Assembly (NCBI GenBank): GCA_000750105.3
Contig: JPHH03000016.1
Span: 372,001 to 436,000 of the forward strand
Reading direction: 5' to 3'
DNA: 64,000 nt
Origin: Tolypocladium sp. Sup5 PDA-1
Taxonomy: Eukaryota > Ascomycota > Sordariomycetes > Hypocreales > Ophiocordycipitaceae
Of this stretch, positions 10,539 through 20,639 are shown one piece after another. The notes beneath the pieces are model-generated. The model worked only from the letters and a program-made list of their open reading frames with translations, was not told the origin of the DNA and ran no database searches. The number at the start of each line of letters is the position of its first letter. Positions within the stretch are counted from its first letter, which is position 1. The position numbers were made by a program, and so were the translations under genes.

Positions 10539-11238
10539 TTTTGCTGCAGCAGCTGTGCGGATGGGTATCAGAATGGGGAGAACGATGGGGTCTTCTGATA
10601 TTACGGAGCGGTACGACAGGACTTAGGTACTTATGTCTTCGGGTCGGTTCCTGAGTCTGTGCAATACATGATATTACCCCTCAGTTCCTGCGAGAGGCTG
10701 GCTGAGGTCTGCATAGGTGCGTATGTATGTTTCATCGTTTCCTGACGAGATCTGCAGACCCCCGTCAATGGTGTGATAAGACCATCTCGACATGACGGCA
10801 ATGCAAGCGTGCCACAACCTCACCTACCCAGCCGGAGACATCTTGAGGCGAAAAGGTGAAACATGCATAGCTGACTACAGCGTGTGTGGGCCGTGTATAT
10901 CGATTTTTGAACCGAACACAGTGCTTCGCAGCTCAGACTACTCTGCCTGTAGGGGCCTTGAACTCGCTGTGTCTCGTAGTTAGGACCTCTTGAAACAGGA
11001 TCTGGTCTCTAACAAAATAGTAGAGGCATCTTGTCTAGTGATTTTCATCTCGTCGCTACATGAAAAGCTTCTCTGGTATAGAAGTAGCTAGATTAAGTAC
11101 ACTGTGATCTCAATGCCTTTGATATGGCTTTCGAAAGAGACCTGGGAATGTATATGGAATTACTATCTCCCCGTAGTGCAGATTCGCAAAATGTTCACAC
11201 CAGGAAGCTTAGAGCCTATCAAGTCCCAATTTGTCACG
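10539..11238. other. Intergenic, no gene seen
   Basis: No coding frame with recognisable content. It separates the GNAT gene from the duplicated tail of the RiPP precursor. Confidence 0.35.
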
Positions 11239-11366
11239 TTACTACTTTGATTGTACCTCTGACGCCTCCCTAGGGGGTCCCTCCAAATAATGAAAGAGCA
11301 GAGCTTCTGTTGAAGCGGCATAACTCCTCCAGCAGTTGGTTACATGTGCCCCTAGTGGCAGTCAGG
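11239..11366 (-). repeat. Degraded duplicate of precursor 3' end
   Basis: This stretch resembles 11377-11516, the 3' flank and last codons of the repeat-peptide precursor. Shared landmarks in order are TTACTACTTT, GTACC, a GGGGGTYCC block, AAAGAGCAG (AAGGAGCAG in the other copy), TTTCTGTTGAAG (CTTCTGTTGAAG), CAGCAGT..GTTA, and TGGCRGTCAGG, the last being coding repeat sequence in the functional copy. It is best explained as a direct duplication of about 140-150 bp period that has since decayed. Confidence 0.55.
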
Positions 11367-11490
11367 TGAGAAATAACTTTACTACTTTAAGCGTACCCCC
11401 AGTCACTAGATCCCTCCCTCCCGGGGGTTCCCCTAGGCAATAAAGGAGCAGGGTTTCTGTTGAAGAAACTTCGCTCATTTCAGCAGTCAG

Positions 11491-11992
11491 TTAGATATAA
11501 GACTGATGGCGGTCAGGCTCGGCACCGTCGCGGGCCTTGATGTAGGACTGATGGCGGTCAGGCTCGGCACCGTCGCGGGCCTTGATGTAGGACTGGTGGC
11601 GGTCGGGCTCGGCGCCGGAGCGGATGTAAGACTGGTGGCGGTCAGGCTCAGCGCCGTCACGAGCCTTGATGTAGGACTGGTGACGGTCCGGCTCGGCGCC
11701 AGAGCGGATGTAAGACTGGTGGCGGTCGGGCTCGGCGCCGTCACGAGCCTTGATGTAGGACTGATGGCGGTCAGGCTCGGCACCGTCACGGATGTAGGAC
11801 TGGTGGCGGTCAGGCTCGGCGCCGCCACGAGCCTTGATATAGGACTGGTGGCGGTCGGGCTCAGAGACAGAGCGAGCTGGGATGGCTATATCCTCTTAGT
11901 TCTGTTTGCACCGATTTGTGACCGCACTCACGGTTAGTCGGGGCAGCAAGTGCCAGCGCCGGAAAGAGAACGAGGACTGTCGAGAAACGCAT
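11491..11992 (-). CDS. Repeat-peptide RiPP precursor (dikaritin-type)
   Basis: Two exons (11932-11992 and 11491-11885) are split by a 46 bp intron with GTGAGT donor, AACTAAG branch region and ATATAG acceptor, giving 151 residues. Residues 1-17 or so are a clear secretion signal (MRFSTVLVLFPALALAAP). From residue 29 to the last residue 151 the protein consists of nine exact copies of EPDRHQSYI separated by short linkers KARGGA, RDGA, KARDGA or RSGA, with periods of 15 or 13 residues. Such a layout, with signal peptide and near-identical repeats, is that of fungal ribosomal peptide precursors (UstA, PhomA, epichloecyclin type). The surrounding genes include five UstYa-type proteins. Unlike known precursors there is no dibasic Kex2 site; only single Arg and Lys-Ala-Arg occur between cores. 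The final copy ends directly at the stop. The start is fixed by the signal peptide. Confidence 0.82.
11494..11862 (-). repeat. Nine-unit coding tandem repeat
   Basis: Units of 45 or 39 bp encode the nine EPDRHQSYI copies. The nonapeptide is invariant while the linkers vary in length and sequence, and a few silent changes occur (for example CAC/CAT and TAC/TAT). This suggests selection on the core together with recent copy exchange. Confidence 0.85.
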
Positions 11993-13142
11993 ATTGGATG
12001 AAGGTTCGTCTTGTGCAGTGACTGGGGAGATGCAAGTGCTCGAGATAAAAAAGAGGATCGGGAGTTAACTTGAGATGACAAAACCTGTTGCGGGCAAGTG
12101 GGACGGGTCTTGTCCTTATATGTAAAGCTCTTGAGAGACGTCCGGTATTGACTCTTGAGATGGCAGCCCCATCAGTTTGTGAGCGGGACAAGAGTTTGAT
12201 ACTGACTGGATATCCCTGCAGCAACTACGCGATCGATGTCACGAAGGACATCGATGGATATCGAGGTTTCGTCATCACATGGCGTGATCTGCACAACAAA
12301 AGCGGAACACGAGACACATTTCCCCTCTTCTGCATCATTACGTGGCTGCGTGATCACTGGTGATGCGTTTGCACGGTTAAGACATGCTCCGAGTTCGTTA
12401 CTTCAGACATGTCATACAAATGGTTGTAATGCATGCGAAGTAACCTGAGCGTTCCCCTTTCAGCTAGGAGCTCTTCAACCATGCCAGCTGAAAGAGGGGG
12501 TTGCGTATGTGGCTGAGACGAGTTCGCACGGCATATGCTGCCGGAGACATTAAGCTCTTCAGACAGTGATCGACAACTCATGCTCGGTGAGATCGGGTTA
12601 TGCAATGGTAAATGATAAGGTGCAGAATATGTATGTCTAGTACCTCAGATCTGCGAGTTGCCCCAGGCGAGGCGGTGTGCATACTAGAGCCATGAATCCG
12701 AAGTAGTGAGGTTTAGGCCGCAACTTGAATCTGACGATCATCACGGTGATGTTGTATTGGTTAGATAGGACTTGCGACATGAGTACTTTGGCCACAGTTC
12801 TATGCAGGAAACACTTGTCAAACAGTTTAGAATTTGCACGAAGAACTGTATCCATTATTATCCCCCAGATGTACGCGTCCGTAAGACGGAGGTAGGGATG
12901 GCATCGGCCCTACAGATGCCAGGCTCCCCCAGGCAAAGATGTCTTTCCGCCTACCGCCTACTGCGTAATGTAGACATAAATTGACTTCAAGTGAGAGATT
13001 GTAGCTGCTATGGCCTTGCAGTGATGCATAAAAATTCATCTCGCCTCCTTACGCCCATCAGACGTCGTTTCCACTGACAGTGTAGTCGAAGGGGCCAGCT
13101 GCGTCGAAGTCAGCGGTCAAAACAACCTCAGATGTTTAGATA
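11993..13142. other. Intergenic within the cluster, no gene recognised
   Basis: Presumably holds the precursor promoter and the 3' end of the neighbouring UstYa gene. A splice option GTGAGT at the end of that gene could extend it to about 13065. Short frames at 12637-12855 and 12827-13039 on the minus strand are not recognised. Confidence 0.35.
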
Positions 13143-14160
13143 TCACTCACGCAGCTCTGGATGGAAGTTTGGATGCTTGATGAGGGACTCATCAAATCCG
13201 TCAAAGTGATGTGCCCAGGCCCATTCCTCAATGGCCTCCCAGTTGGCGCATTCGTGAACAATGCGGAAATTGGGCCATGGTCTGTGGAAATTCGGAATCC
13301 AGTCAAAGGTCTGGATGGAAACGTCTGCATTGCACATAAGATATTGCCGCAGACTGTCCAGACAGTGATCTATAACGCTCGGATGTTAGCCACCTGCAGG
13401 CAGCCCAAGGGGCCCTTCCCAGCAACTTTGGGGTCGGTTCACAACTCACCGATATGTTGACCAAGGTTTTTTTCTTGCGTCATGTTATAATAATCCTTAT
13501 GAAGATATCTTCTGACGTATCTCTAGGGAAAACTGTTACTGCTTGTAGGTAGAAGTGGGGGTTAGCAACGGCCGTTAGGATACGAACGTACAAGACAGTG
13601 AAGTTGATGGTAAACGTCCAGACCGGCCATGTACCCAGATCCATCTTGCAGTGGAACGGAAGTACGATTGATCTTCTCCAAGGTCTCCTTACTGACGCGA
13701 ATTGACGTAGGACTAAGAAGCTTGTTCCATGCCTCGTCCAGCTCCGGTCTTGGGGGCCCTTTGAAGGGGTTCGAGGCTTCGATCGCGTTCTCCAATATCC
13801 GAGGCTCCCATTTTATTGCCTTCCAAGCTGGACCTGGGAGGATATGTGATGTTAGTAGTCAGAATTCATCAGCATTCGATAGGAATTCGCGACCAACATA
13901 CTGTAAGCGCGCAGTCCACTTTTGTGCCTGCTCAAAGAACCGCAGCCCTGATAGTCCCAGAAGGCAAAGAACAAAGTCGTGTAGAGCGCCGCCAGACACA
14001 GATGCAATATCAATGGAGTTGGGTTCAGTGAACAACGCCGTCTGTTCTTGAGCGGGAAGCTGGGGGGAGAGAACTTCTCAATTGACACCCTCTCGTGTGA
14101 GTTGTTCCCCCGTCCTAGGAGAGTGTCAGAATCGGAAGCAATATCAAGTGACTGAGGCAT
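13143..14160 (-). CDS. UstYa-type (DUF3328) oxidase-like protein A
   Basis: Four exons (13902-14160, 13592-13833, 13450-13522, 13143-13369) join in phase to 266 residues. A single transmembrane segment (LILHLCLAALYTTLFFAFW) follows a polar N-terminus, giving a type II membrane protein. Downstream are YSPAWKAIKWEPRI, KGPPRPELDEAWNKLL, the motif YHQLHCL (His162 to Cys166) and HCLDSLRQYLMC (from His193). HxxHC plus a second HC..LRQ..xC is the hallmark of UstYa/DUF3328 proteins, which in ustiloxin and related pathways carry out oxidative cyclisation of the ribosomal peptide. All motif histidines are present. It is transcribed on the precursor's strand and is divergent from the next UstYa gene. 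The last exon could instead splice at a GTGAGT to a different tail near 13065-13100. Confidence 0.8.
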
Positions 14161-14761
14161 CGCGAGAACAGTCTGAAGCCAAGCGTTGTGCAAACTATTC
14201 TTCAATCTGAAGAGTGTAAGCCAGGTGTAGATGGAGAAGACTTGAAAGTCTGGCGGCCGGACCGGGGGCCGCAAGAGATGCTGTTCAAGGCAGCTCCCAC
14301 AGCATGACAAGACGGAGATACTCGGAACATGATGAATCAAACTTCACACTGTGGAAAGTGATGATGTTGATCCGGGAGGTTGCATGCTTCCTGTCGCGCT
14401 CTGCATATGCATGTCTTAGCCTCGGACTTCACGCTCCCGAGGATGTGAGCACTCACACGCAAGTCTCAGCGTGGGTTTCTCCGTTTTGGGCAGTAGACGT
14501 CAGCGGCTTATCTGAGATAGCCGAAGGGAAGATCATCCTCGTATCGATCGACGAGTAACTCGGATAATGCGTTAATTGATGACATGCAAGAGGCAAGATG
14601 GTACGTCACTGCAACGGAGCGAGGCACCTGGAGTACTGCTGGACCACAGAAATTATCTCCTTGCCTATTGACTGTATGAGAGGCAGTACCGGAGTTCCTA
14701 CCTTACTCTCCATTTACTCGACTGAAGTTGGACTCGATTCCTGGGGCAAATTTTGTTCGCC
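14161..14761. promoter_or_regulatory. Shared intergenic region of two divergent UstYa genes
   Basis: About 600 bp between the start codons of two opposite-strand UstYa-type genes, so it must carry both promoters. I could not identify a specific factor site with confidence. Confidence 0.5.
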
Positions 14762-15750
14762 ATGGGCTACTCGGGCTTGAGGTCCATCTTCGTGGACAAG
14801 CTTGGTCAGGCGCCGGCGAGATATTCGCGAGTGAAATGCGATGACCTTGAGCCTGCTTCAACAGGTTCGTCCCGGTCAAGGTCTGCTCTCGGAAGCTCAG
14901 AGGTGTGGAAATCACCACTTCTCGTTCTGCTTTACGCAGTACTCACTTCGGCGATAACGTGCCTCACAATGTTGAGCTTCCCGCCTGCTTGTCGTGGAAA
15001 TGGGCAGGCCCACGAAGGTCCCCTCTTAAGGACCCCCGTGCCTGAATGTATGATAATTGGAACGAACTGGGCACATTTACCAACAGATGCTGACGAGAAA
15101 AACAACATAGTCCCAAAGGAGATTCGAATATTCAAAGAAAACACAACATATACCACTCCTCCCACACCTGAGAACGACCAGGCTTGGAACGACCTCCTAC
15201 CTGTGAGTGTGGTTCTTCACCCATATTTTCTATCGTGCTCCCACAACTCCAGGACTGAAATTTGACAATGAGGAAGCCTGGCAGGGGCTTTGTTTTCATC
15301 GACAATGGTTCTCAGTATGGTCTTGAACCTGGCATCGAAACAGGGCATGGTGAAATCTACTCGGTCGCCTTGTATCACCAGATTCACTGCCTCGGCCTGG
15401 TCCGCCGCAATTACTGGCGGCTGGTAGATGGAATTATCAACGGAAAAGCCGAAGCCGTTGATTACGCCCGCAGTGAACTGCACGGCTCTCACACTGGACA
15501 CTGCTTCGACTACTTCAGGCAGAGCTTTGAGTGTTCAGCCGACATGTCATTAGAATGGCCAAAGACGGGGTCTAAAACCCAGGTAGATGGCATGGAAATC
15601 CCCCACGTTTGCACCAGCAAGGTCAGTGCAGGCAGTCTCGTCGTTTACATGCAGAACGTGATATTGACAGTACCAATGTAGCTCGCTCTCAAAGAGTACA
15701 TGGATACTTACCATTTCAATGGTTCTCATAACAACCATATCGCGGCTTGA
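14762..15750 (+). CDS. UstYa-type (DUF3328) oxidase-like protein B
   Basis: Three exons (14762-15202, 15277-15621, 15682-15750) give 284 residues. A hydrophobic helix (SPLLVLLYAVLTSAITCLTM) lies near residues 50-70. The lumenal part has PPTPENDQAWNDLLP, GRGFVFIDN, YHQIHCLGLVRR (His181 to Cys185) and HCFDYFRQSFECSADMSLEW (from His222), the canonical pair of UstYa motifs. It would act in the secretory pathway on the precursor peptide, introducing oxidative cross-links as inferred from ustiloxin/phomopsin family members. The third exon is only 69 bp and is supported by a GTCAGT donor and AATGTAG acceptor. The acceptor of intron 1 (GAGGAAG) is the only one that keeps GRGFV in frame. Unlike protein C its motif residues are complete. 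Confidence 0.8.
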
Positions 15751-16122
15751 AGCTGGCGTACTGCTCTTGGGGAAGGTATGCTGCTAAGAGACAGTAAATC
15801 GCCTCCCAAGGATTCCACGGCAGACAGCATCGGGTATGGCAGCTACTCGGCGCGCGATTGGGGATGGACGGTACGGCATGAGGTACGCGGAGATAGTCGC
15901 AAGCATTCATTCAATTGAAGACATAAACATGAAAATTGCTTCACAACGTGACTCTAGAGCTGCTCTCAACTCATCAAGGAATCGAGTCGGCGCTGAGTAA
16001 ATGACTGAGTACAGTCAAGTCCATTCTGGAACTCTTTGACAAGCCATGCACCTGCATCGGCAACTGCGTTCAGACCCCCCTCCAGGCACCAGAAGCGTAG
16101 CTCCGGCTTTACATATCAAACC

Positions 16123-16916
16123 TCAAAGCTGCATGCTACATGTTGGATAGCCCACTGTTACCTGGCGCAGCTCTCCGCTGTCGCCCCTACCATCCTTGAA
16201 TAGCTCTTCGCACTCCATGAGGCCATTCCAGTCAGTCGTGTAGCCGTCTACTGCCGTTGCGTTGATGACGGCACGGTGAGACTTTCTCCAAGCAAAAACG
16301 CAGCGATGGCGGAGGTACGTTTCGCGGACAAAGAGGGTAGAGTGACGGCCTTGCATGACATTTGCCAGGGACATAGCATTGCCACCGTTAGGCTGTGCCC
16401 AAGCCTGCCATTGCTGCATCGCAAGGAACTCTTTGGTCAGGTCAAAGTCATGGCACTGGTCAGGCAGCCATGCTATTGAAATGGGATCAAACATGCACCC
16501 TCGGGAGCGGGCCGCGATGGGGTCGTTTCCGCATGGATGAGCATGGTCGCCACTCTCGAGAGAGGGCAGTGCTATAGACTCGCGATACAAGTCGTAGCCT
16601 GCGAACAGAACGACCAAGCTAAGGAGCGAAGTGACAATCTGTAGTGCACGGCGGAAAAGGTTTGATCGGCTGTGTGGCTCTGCGGCGTCCTCTCGGTCGG
16701 CCCGGTCGCCTCGTTCAGGGGGGGACAGAAAAGCCTTGGTCTCGTGCTCCGAGGCGGTGGCCTCGCCGACGTCTATGCTGGACCTTGAGCTTGTTGGCTC
16801 AAGAGGGGCCTTGAATTTGGCTACAAGGTGAAGAGGGAGGAGAGTAAGCGGCGAGCAACTACTATCACGGTGTTTGAGTACTTGCCATAGCGGGCGGACA
16901 TGACCTTGGGATCCAT
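16123..16916 (-). CDS. UstYa-related protein C, histidines lost
   Basis: Two exons (16886-16916 and 16123-16820) yield 242 residues. The 31 bp first exon (MDPKVMSARY) joins across a 65 bp intron that would have a GC-AG donor (GCAAGT). A transmembrane helix (ALQIVTSLLSLVVLFAGYDLY) is followed by CGNDPIAARSRGCMFDPISIAW, a landmark shared with protein D (CGSSPAEARGLGCLFDELSFAW). In D the next landmarks are HVTHC and HTVHC. Here the aligned positions read LRHRC (residues 180-184) and GLMEC (210-214), so every histidine of both HxxHC motifs is replaced while both cysteines remain. The family relation to UstYa is inferred from these HxxHC pairs and topology. The frame is otherwise open and clean, so it may be a noncatalytic partner instead of a pseudogene. 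Confidence 0.65.
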
Positions 16917-17321
16917 GGGTAGCAACGGACGGTGGAATGAACACCCTGATGAATTCAAAATGAAGTCAAATGCTGGGTGGTCGTTGTAGGCTAAGATTTT
17001 GGTAATAAGCGTGTGATACCTGATGTGTGATCGAGATGCCTGATGTGTGGCCGAAATGCCCTCGATTGTGAGTTGCTCGAATGCAGTTAGCGGGGCATCC
17101 ATATCTTGGATACCTACTTCCATCCCTGGACTCGGTACAAAGCCGCAGCTTCTACATGCTGGCCTTCTCTTAGCCTCAAACATCCATTAGCATTTGCATT
17201 CGGATCACCTCGGCTGCTCGCAATATCACATATCACATCAAGTATTTCTGCCTCCTTCTCAACTAGCCACGTATCAGGATCACAAATGAAGCAAGCTTTT
17301 ACGCAATTCACGTAGCACCAG
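16917..17321. promoter_or_regulatory. Shared intergenic region of proteins C and D
   Basis: About 405 bp between start codons of a second divergent pair. Both genes appear to have very short first exons next to this region. No specific operator was identified. Confidence 0.45.
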
Positions 17322-18114
17322 ATGGACAAGACTATCGGTGCGTACCCAGAAAACAATCCTTGTGTAGAGCTTGAGCTGACTGACGAGCGCAGGAGCTTTC
17401 CTGAGCCGTTCCTGGCAGCAGACGACAAGGGAGGCGACGTTACGGCCCATGTCGATTGAGAGTTCTCCAAAGACAGGCATTAGAGATGGCGATAGGTTCC
17501 GCATTACGCAAGAACTCGGACGAAATTCCGGCCTGGTTGCGGCGATACTGACCCTCTCGATCCTGACTGTGATCCTCGAGATCATGGCACACACTGGCTT
17601 CCTTCCTCTCCCTCCTAGGCACGCAGGCGGCCTAGAAGCACAGAGAGCGAAGCACCAGGGACAAGTCCCATACAACCTGACACGGAGCCACTGCGGCTCC
17701 TCGCCTGCTGAGGCACGAGGACTGGGCTGCCTCTTTGACGAGCTCAGCTTTGCATGGCAGGTTCCCGAATGCTACGACGATGAGACTATTGGGGAGTTCC
17801 TAGCGGCAGGCGAGTGGGAGTACTTCGCAGATGAAGCCGGCACAACAACTGTACCACACGATGTGCTGGCTCAAGGCGGGCAGGCCGTTCACGTCACTTC
17901 CAAGTTTCACGTTACCCATTGCTTGTTTCTGCGGCGGCAGATGGTCAGGCTTCTCAAACGCGGAGGGCCCATGGACAACCATCTGGGAGTGTACAAGCAC
18001 ACAGTACACTGCGGCAAAGTTATGATCAATGCAGCCGGGCTGGCCAAGGATCTGCACACGAGAGCCCCGGTGATTTACCCGGTGTGTAAGCCACTGGAGG
18101 ACTGGAGGGCTTGA
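17322..18114 (+). CDS. UstYa-related protein D
   Basis: A 16 bp first exon (17322-17337) joins exon 2 (17393-18114) across a 55 bp intron (GTGCGT donor, CTGAC branch, GCGCAG acceptor) for 245 residues. Without the first exon the protein could start at Met25. A membrane helix spans about residues 52-71. The lumenal domain has HCGSSPAEARGLGCLFDELS, FAWQVPECYDDE, FHVTHCLFLRRQ (His178 to Cys182) and YKHTVHCGKVM (His208 to Cys212), ending in VIYPVC. Two HxxHC motifs make it a relative of UstYa/DUF3328, though the LRQ block typical of A, B and E is missing. I infer an oxidative or metal-dependent role on the cluster peptide. It is the intact counterpart of protein C, to which it is divergently arranged. 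Confidence 0.7.
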
Positions 18115-19716
18115 TTGGTCATGAGAAGTCAGGATGGACACTGTCTTCATGATGTTGCGGAATCGAAAGGACGAGCAGGGCTTCACAGTTGTTGGTTAGA
18201 GATCATATGCTTCAATCCGATTCGTCTTGACATTGTACCTCGCTTTGACGATACTTATGCGCATACGGATACACATGCGTCCTTAGCTCAGCCCCATGAT
18301 GTCAAGCCTACTCTGCTTTCGATACGTAACCGAAGATCCCTTCTTTTAGTAGAGACAATCCCGCATAATCCCGCATCGCCCGCACAGGACAGATCATGCA
18401 AGCCACCATCGGCCCACGATATTGAGCCCGGAGTGCGCACGGTACAGCCACTGATAACTCCCGTGTCCCACTCTCCGGATGCGGCACGGGATGTGTTCAT
18501 GAGGCGATAATCGATGTTTGTCTCAGGCGGCAATCAGTTCCCTGCTCGCAGACAGTGATTGAGATGGCGAATTTGAGCCTGGCGGCGAGTTTTGCCCGAA
18601 ACACGGCATATAGCCTCAAATCTTGCAGCTGCAGTTTCAACTGCCGGTCATAGCGTCTTGTTACTTCTTTCTTGCTTTCCCTGCCCAGTACTATCATGGT
18701 AGTCGACGCTGACGTCAACCATTGACACTCGTGATTTGGTTCTCCTCGTTCTGATCTATGCAGGTAAGAACCTGTATCCACATTTGGAGCTTACAAGCAT
18801 TAAACCTTTCTAGCTGCGGACGTTTTAGTACAGCGCAAACGTATGCCGCTGCGGATAGGGACTAAATTTGGCACCGTTGTTGAATTTCGAGCCTCCATGT
18901 CAGACTACTAGCAGTACGAAACGGAAATACACCTGAGGAACCATCGGTGGCGCTGGCAACATGCAGGAGTCAAAGATAGTCAAAGACTAGCACACCGCTA
19001 GTCTGCCGCCAGTAGGCGAGGCTTGTGCCTTGAGACATTGATCTGTCAACGGACGTACGGAGTAGACCTCTTCACTCTTCTCGGATCTCCCCGCAGTCTT
19101 TTTGCACGACACCTTATCTGAGACGAATCACCGTTCCAGTTTAGTCATGCCGAGTTTTGGGCTTTGTGTTTCTTCACGCCTATTGGTTCTCTAGCTCCGA
19201 ATATGTGGCTGCAGATATCCAATCGGCTGAGTCGCGGATCGAACAACAACAACAGTCCCCCTGGTGAGGTTAGCGTTACATTCTCTCTACTCAGCGCACC
19301 CTGGATATGCATATGCATGTCTTCACTCGGCGAACGTCTGCCAGCGATCCTCCCTCATATACGGTTTGTTTGTACAGGTGAATCCGTGCATGCAGGCGGG
19401 GCGCACATCCTTCGGTTAAATAGTCGTTGGGAACACGTCGTTAGCGATACGTAGCACGGCTCGGACGAGGTCTCACATTTGTCTTGGCATCAGTGCAACC
19501 ACAGGAGCCAGTTATCTTTGACGCAGGTGGCGATCGGAAATGCTTGAAGCGCCTAGAGACGTAGATCTTCATGTTGGCTTAGGCGAGGGCGGCACTGCGC
19601 CTAGCACTCGTCACGCCCGCTGGTGTCAACATTTCAGAGTCGCCCCGGTCGTAAGGTTAATTCTGGTAAGAGAACTCCAGGTTGGCGAACACGCGGGGAA
19701 ATCAGTGAGAGCAATC
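18115..19716. other. Intergenic, no gene recognised
   Basis: A 1.6 kb gap inside the cluster. Short frames (18115-18510, 19164-19454 on the plus strand) show no motif and no splice support. It carries the promoter of protein E. Confidence 0.35.
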
Positions 19717-20639
19717 ATGGACGGCCATCAACGCGACCGCAGCGCAACCCCCAAGAGCTTCGACACGGAGTCCATCTCACTCGAGGAAAAGGATGGTCTT
19801 CTAGAGTCAGCTCCAATGGGTCGATACAATCCAACAAAGAGGACTCCTCGTCCTTGCTCATACATCCTGCTGCTCTCTCTCATGGCAGTGTCAAATGTCA
19901 TTCTCGTCGCTTTGTTAGTCTCTCAGCTCCGCACCAGCCATGAGAAGCCGGCGGTTGATCAACATCGTCAACCTGAGCAGCCTCTTCCACTCGGCGGGTT
20001 GCCCAATGTCGAGTTCACTCCAAGCTGGCTACCCCCCGAGGAGTGGCGCACAGAGATCTTCCACCGGCAGCCCATCTATGGGTTGAAACCCAGCGGTGCA
20101 GCCCAAGAGGCATGGCGCTCTTTGATCCCGAGTACGCAATTCATTGCCAGGGATGCTCTGGGCGGCTGCTAACCACGTCTAACCAGAGGGAAAGGGGTTT
20201 GTCATCGTGAAGAACGACACTGAGCTTCCGGATCTTCCAGGCCTCAATCACCCCGACATGAAAGAGGAGCAACAAGCCTGCATCGCTGTTTTCCATCAGC
20301 TCCACTGCCTGGTATGTCTAACCCTTGGCTTTCTCACTATACAGATGCCCTGGATTGACACGTGGTTTGCACACATAGTACATGACATATACGGCGTATT
20401 GGGACGCACGGGCCGGAAACCTCGACGAGATACCACCAGAACATCTCATACACTGCTGGGATTACCTGAGGCAAAGCATCATGTGTGCCGGCGATACCAC
20501 TTTGGAGTGGGTTTCTGAGTACAGCCATCCCCCCAACGCAACCCAAGGTTGGGGCTTCCAGCACACCTGCAAGAACTTTGACGCGATATATGATTGGGCC
20601 GAGAAGCACCGGTCGAAGGACAAGGTGGGAATAGAGTAG
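19717..20639 (+). CDS. UstYa-type (DUF3328) oxidase-like protein E
   Basis: Three exons (19717-20131, 20187-20311, 20379-20639) join over 55 and 67 bp introns to 266 residues. The polar N-terminus is followed by one membrane helix (YILLLSLMAVSNVILVALLV). Then come AAQEAWRSLIPKGKGFVIV (split by intron 1), FHQLHCL (His175 to Cys179) and HLIHCWDYLRQSIMCAGDTTLEW (quoted in part; His202, His205, Cys206), the full UstYa signature including the C-terminal LRQ..MC..D.TLE block. It is the most canonical DUF3328 member of the five. The start at 19717 gives an N-terminus like those of other UstYa proteins; an earlier in-frame start at about 19540 adds sequence without similarity. It precedes the ABC transporter on the same strand with an 0.8 kb gap. 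Confidence 0.8.

Noticed and set aside
11494..11862. Evenly spaced repeats as a possible CRISPR-like array
   Set aside because: The genome is fungal, the repeats are in frame inside a signal-peptide protein, and the spacers are not unique.
11506..11937. A plus-strand frame of 143 codons over the repeat region with Val/Leu/Gly-rich repeats
   Set aside because: It is the antisense shadow of the precursor. The minus strand has a signal peptide, a proper intron and a balanced repeat composition; the plus strand has none of these.
15262..15282. Start of UstYa-type protein B's second exon taken as an independent gene from ATG 15268
   Set aside because: The preceding exon carries the membrane helix and the NDQAWNDLL block, and joining through 15203-15276 keeps the frame.
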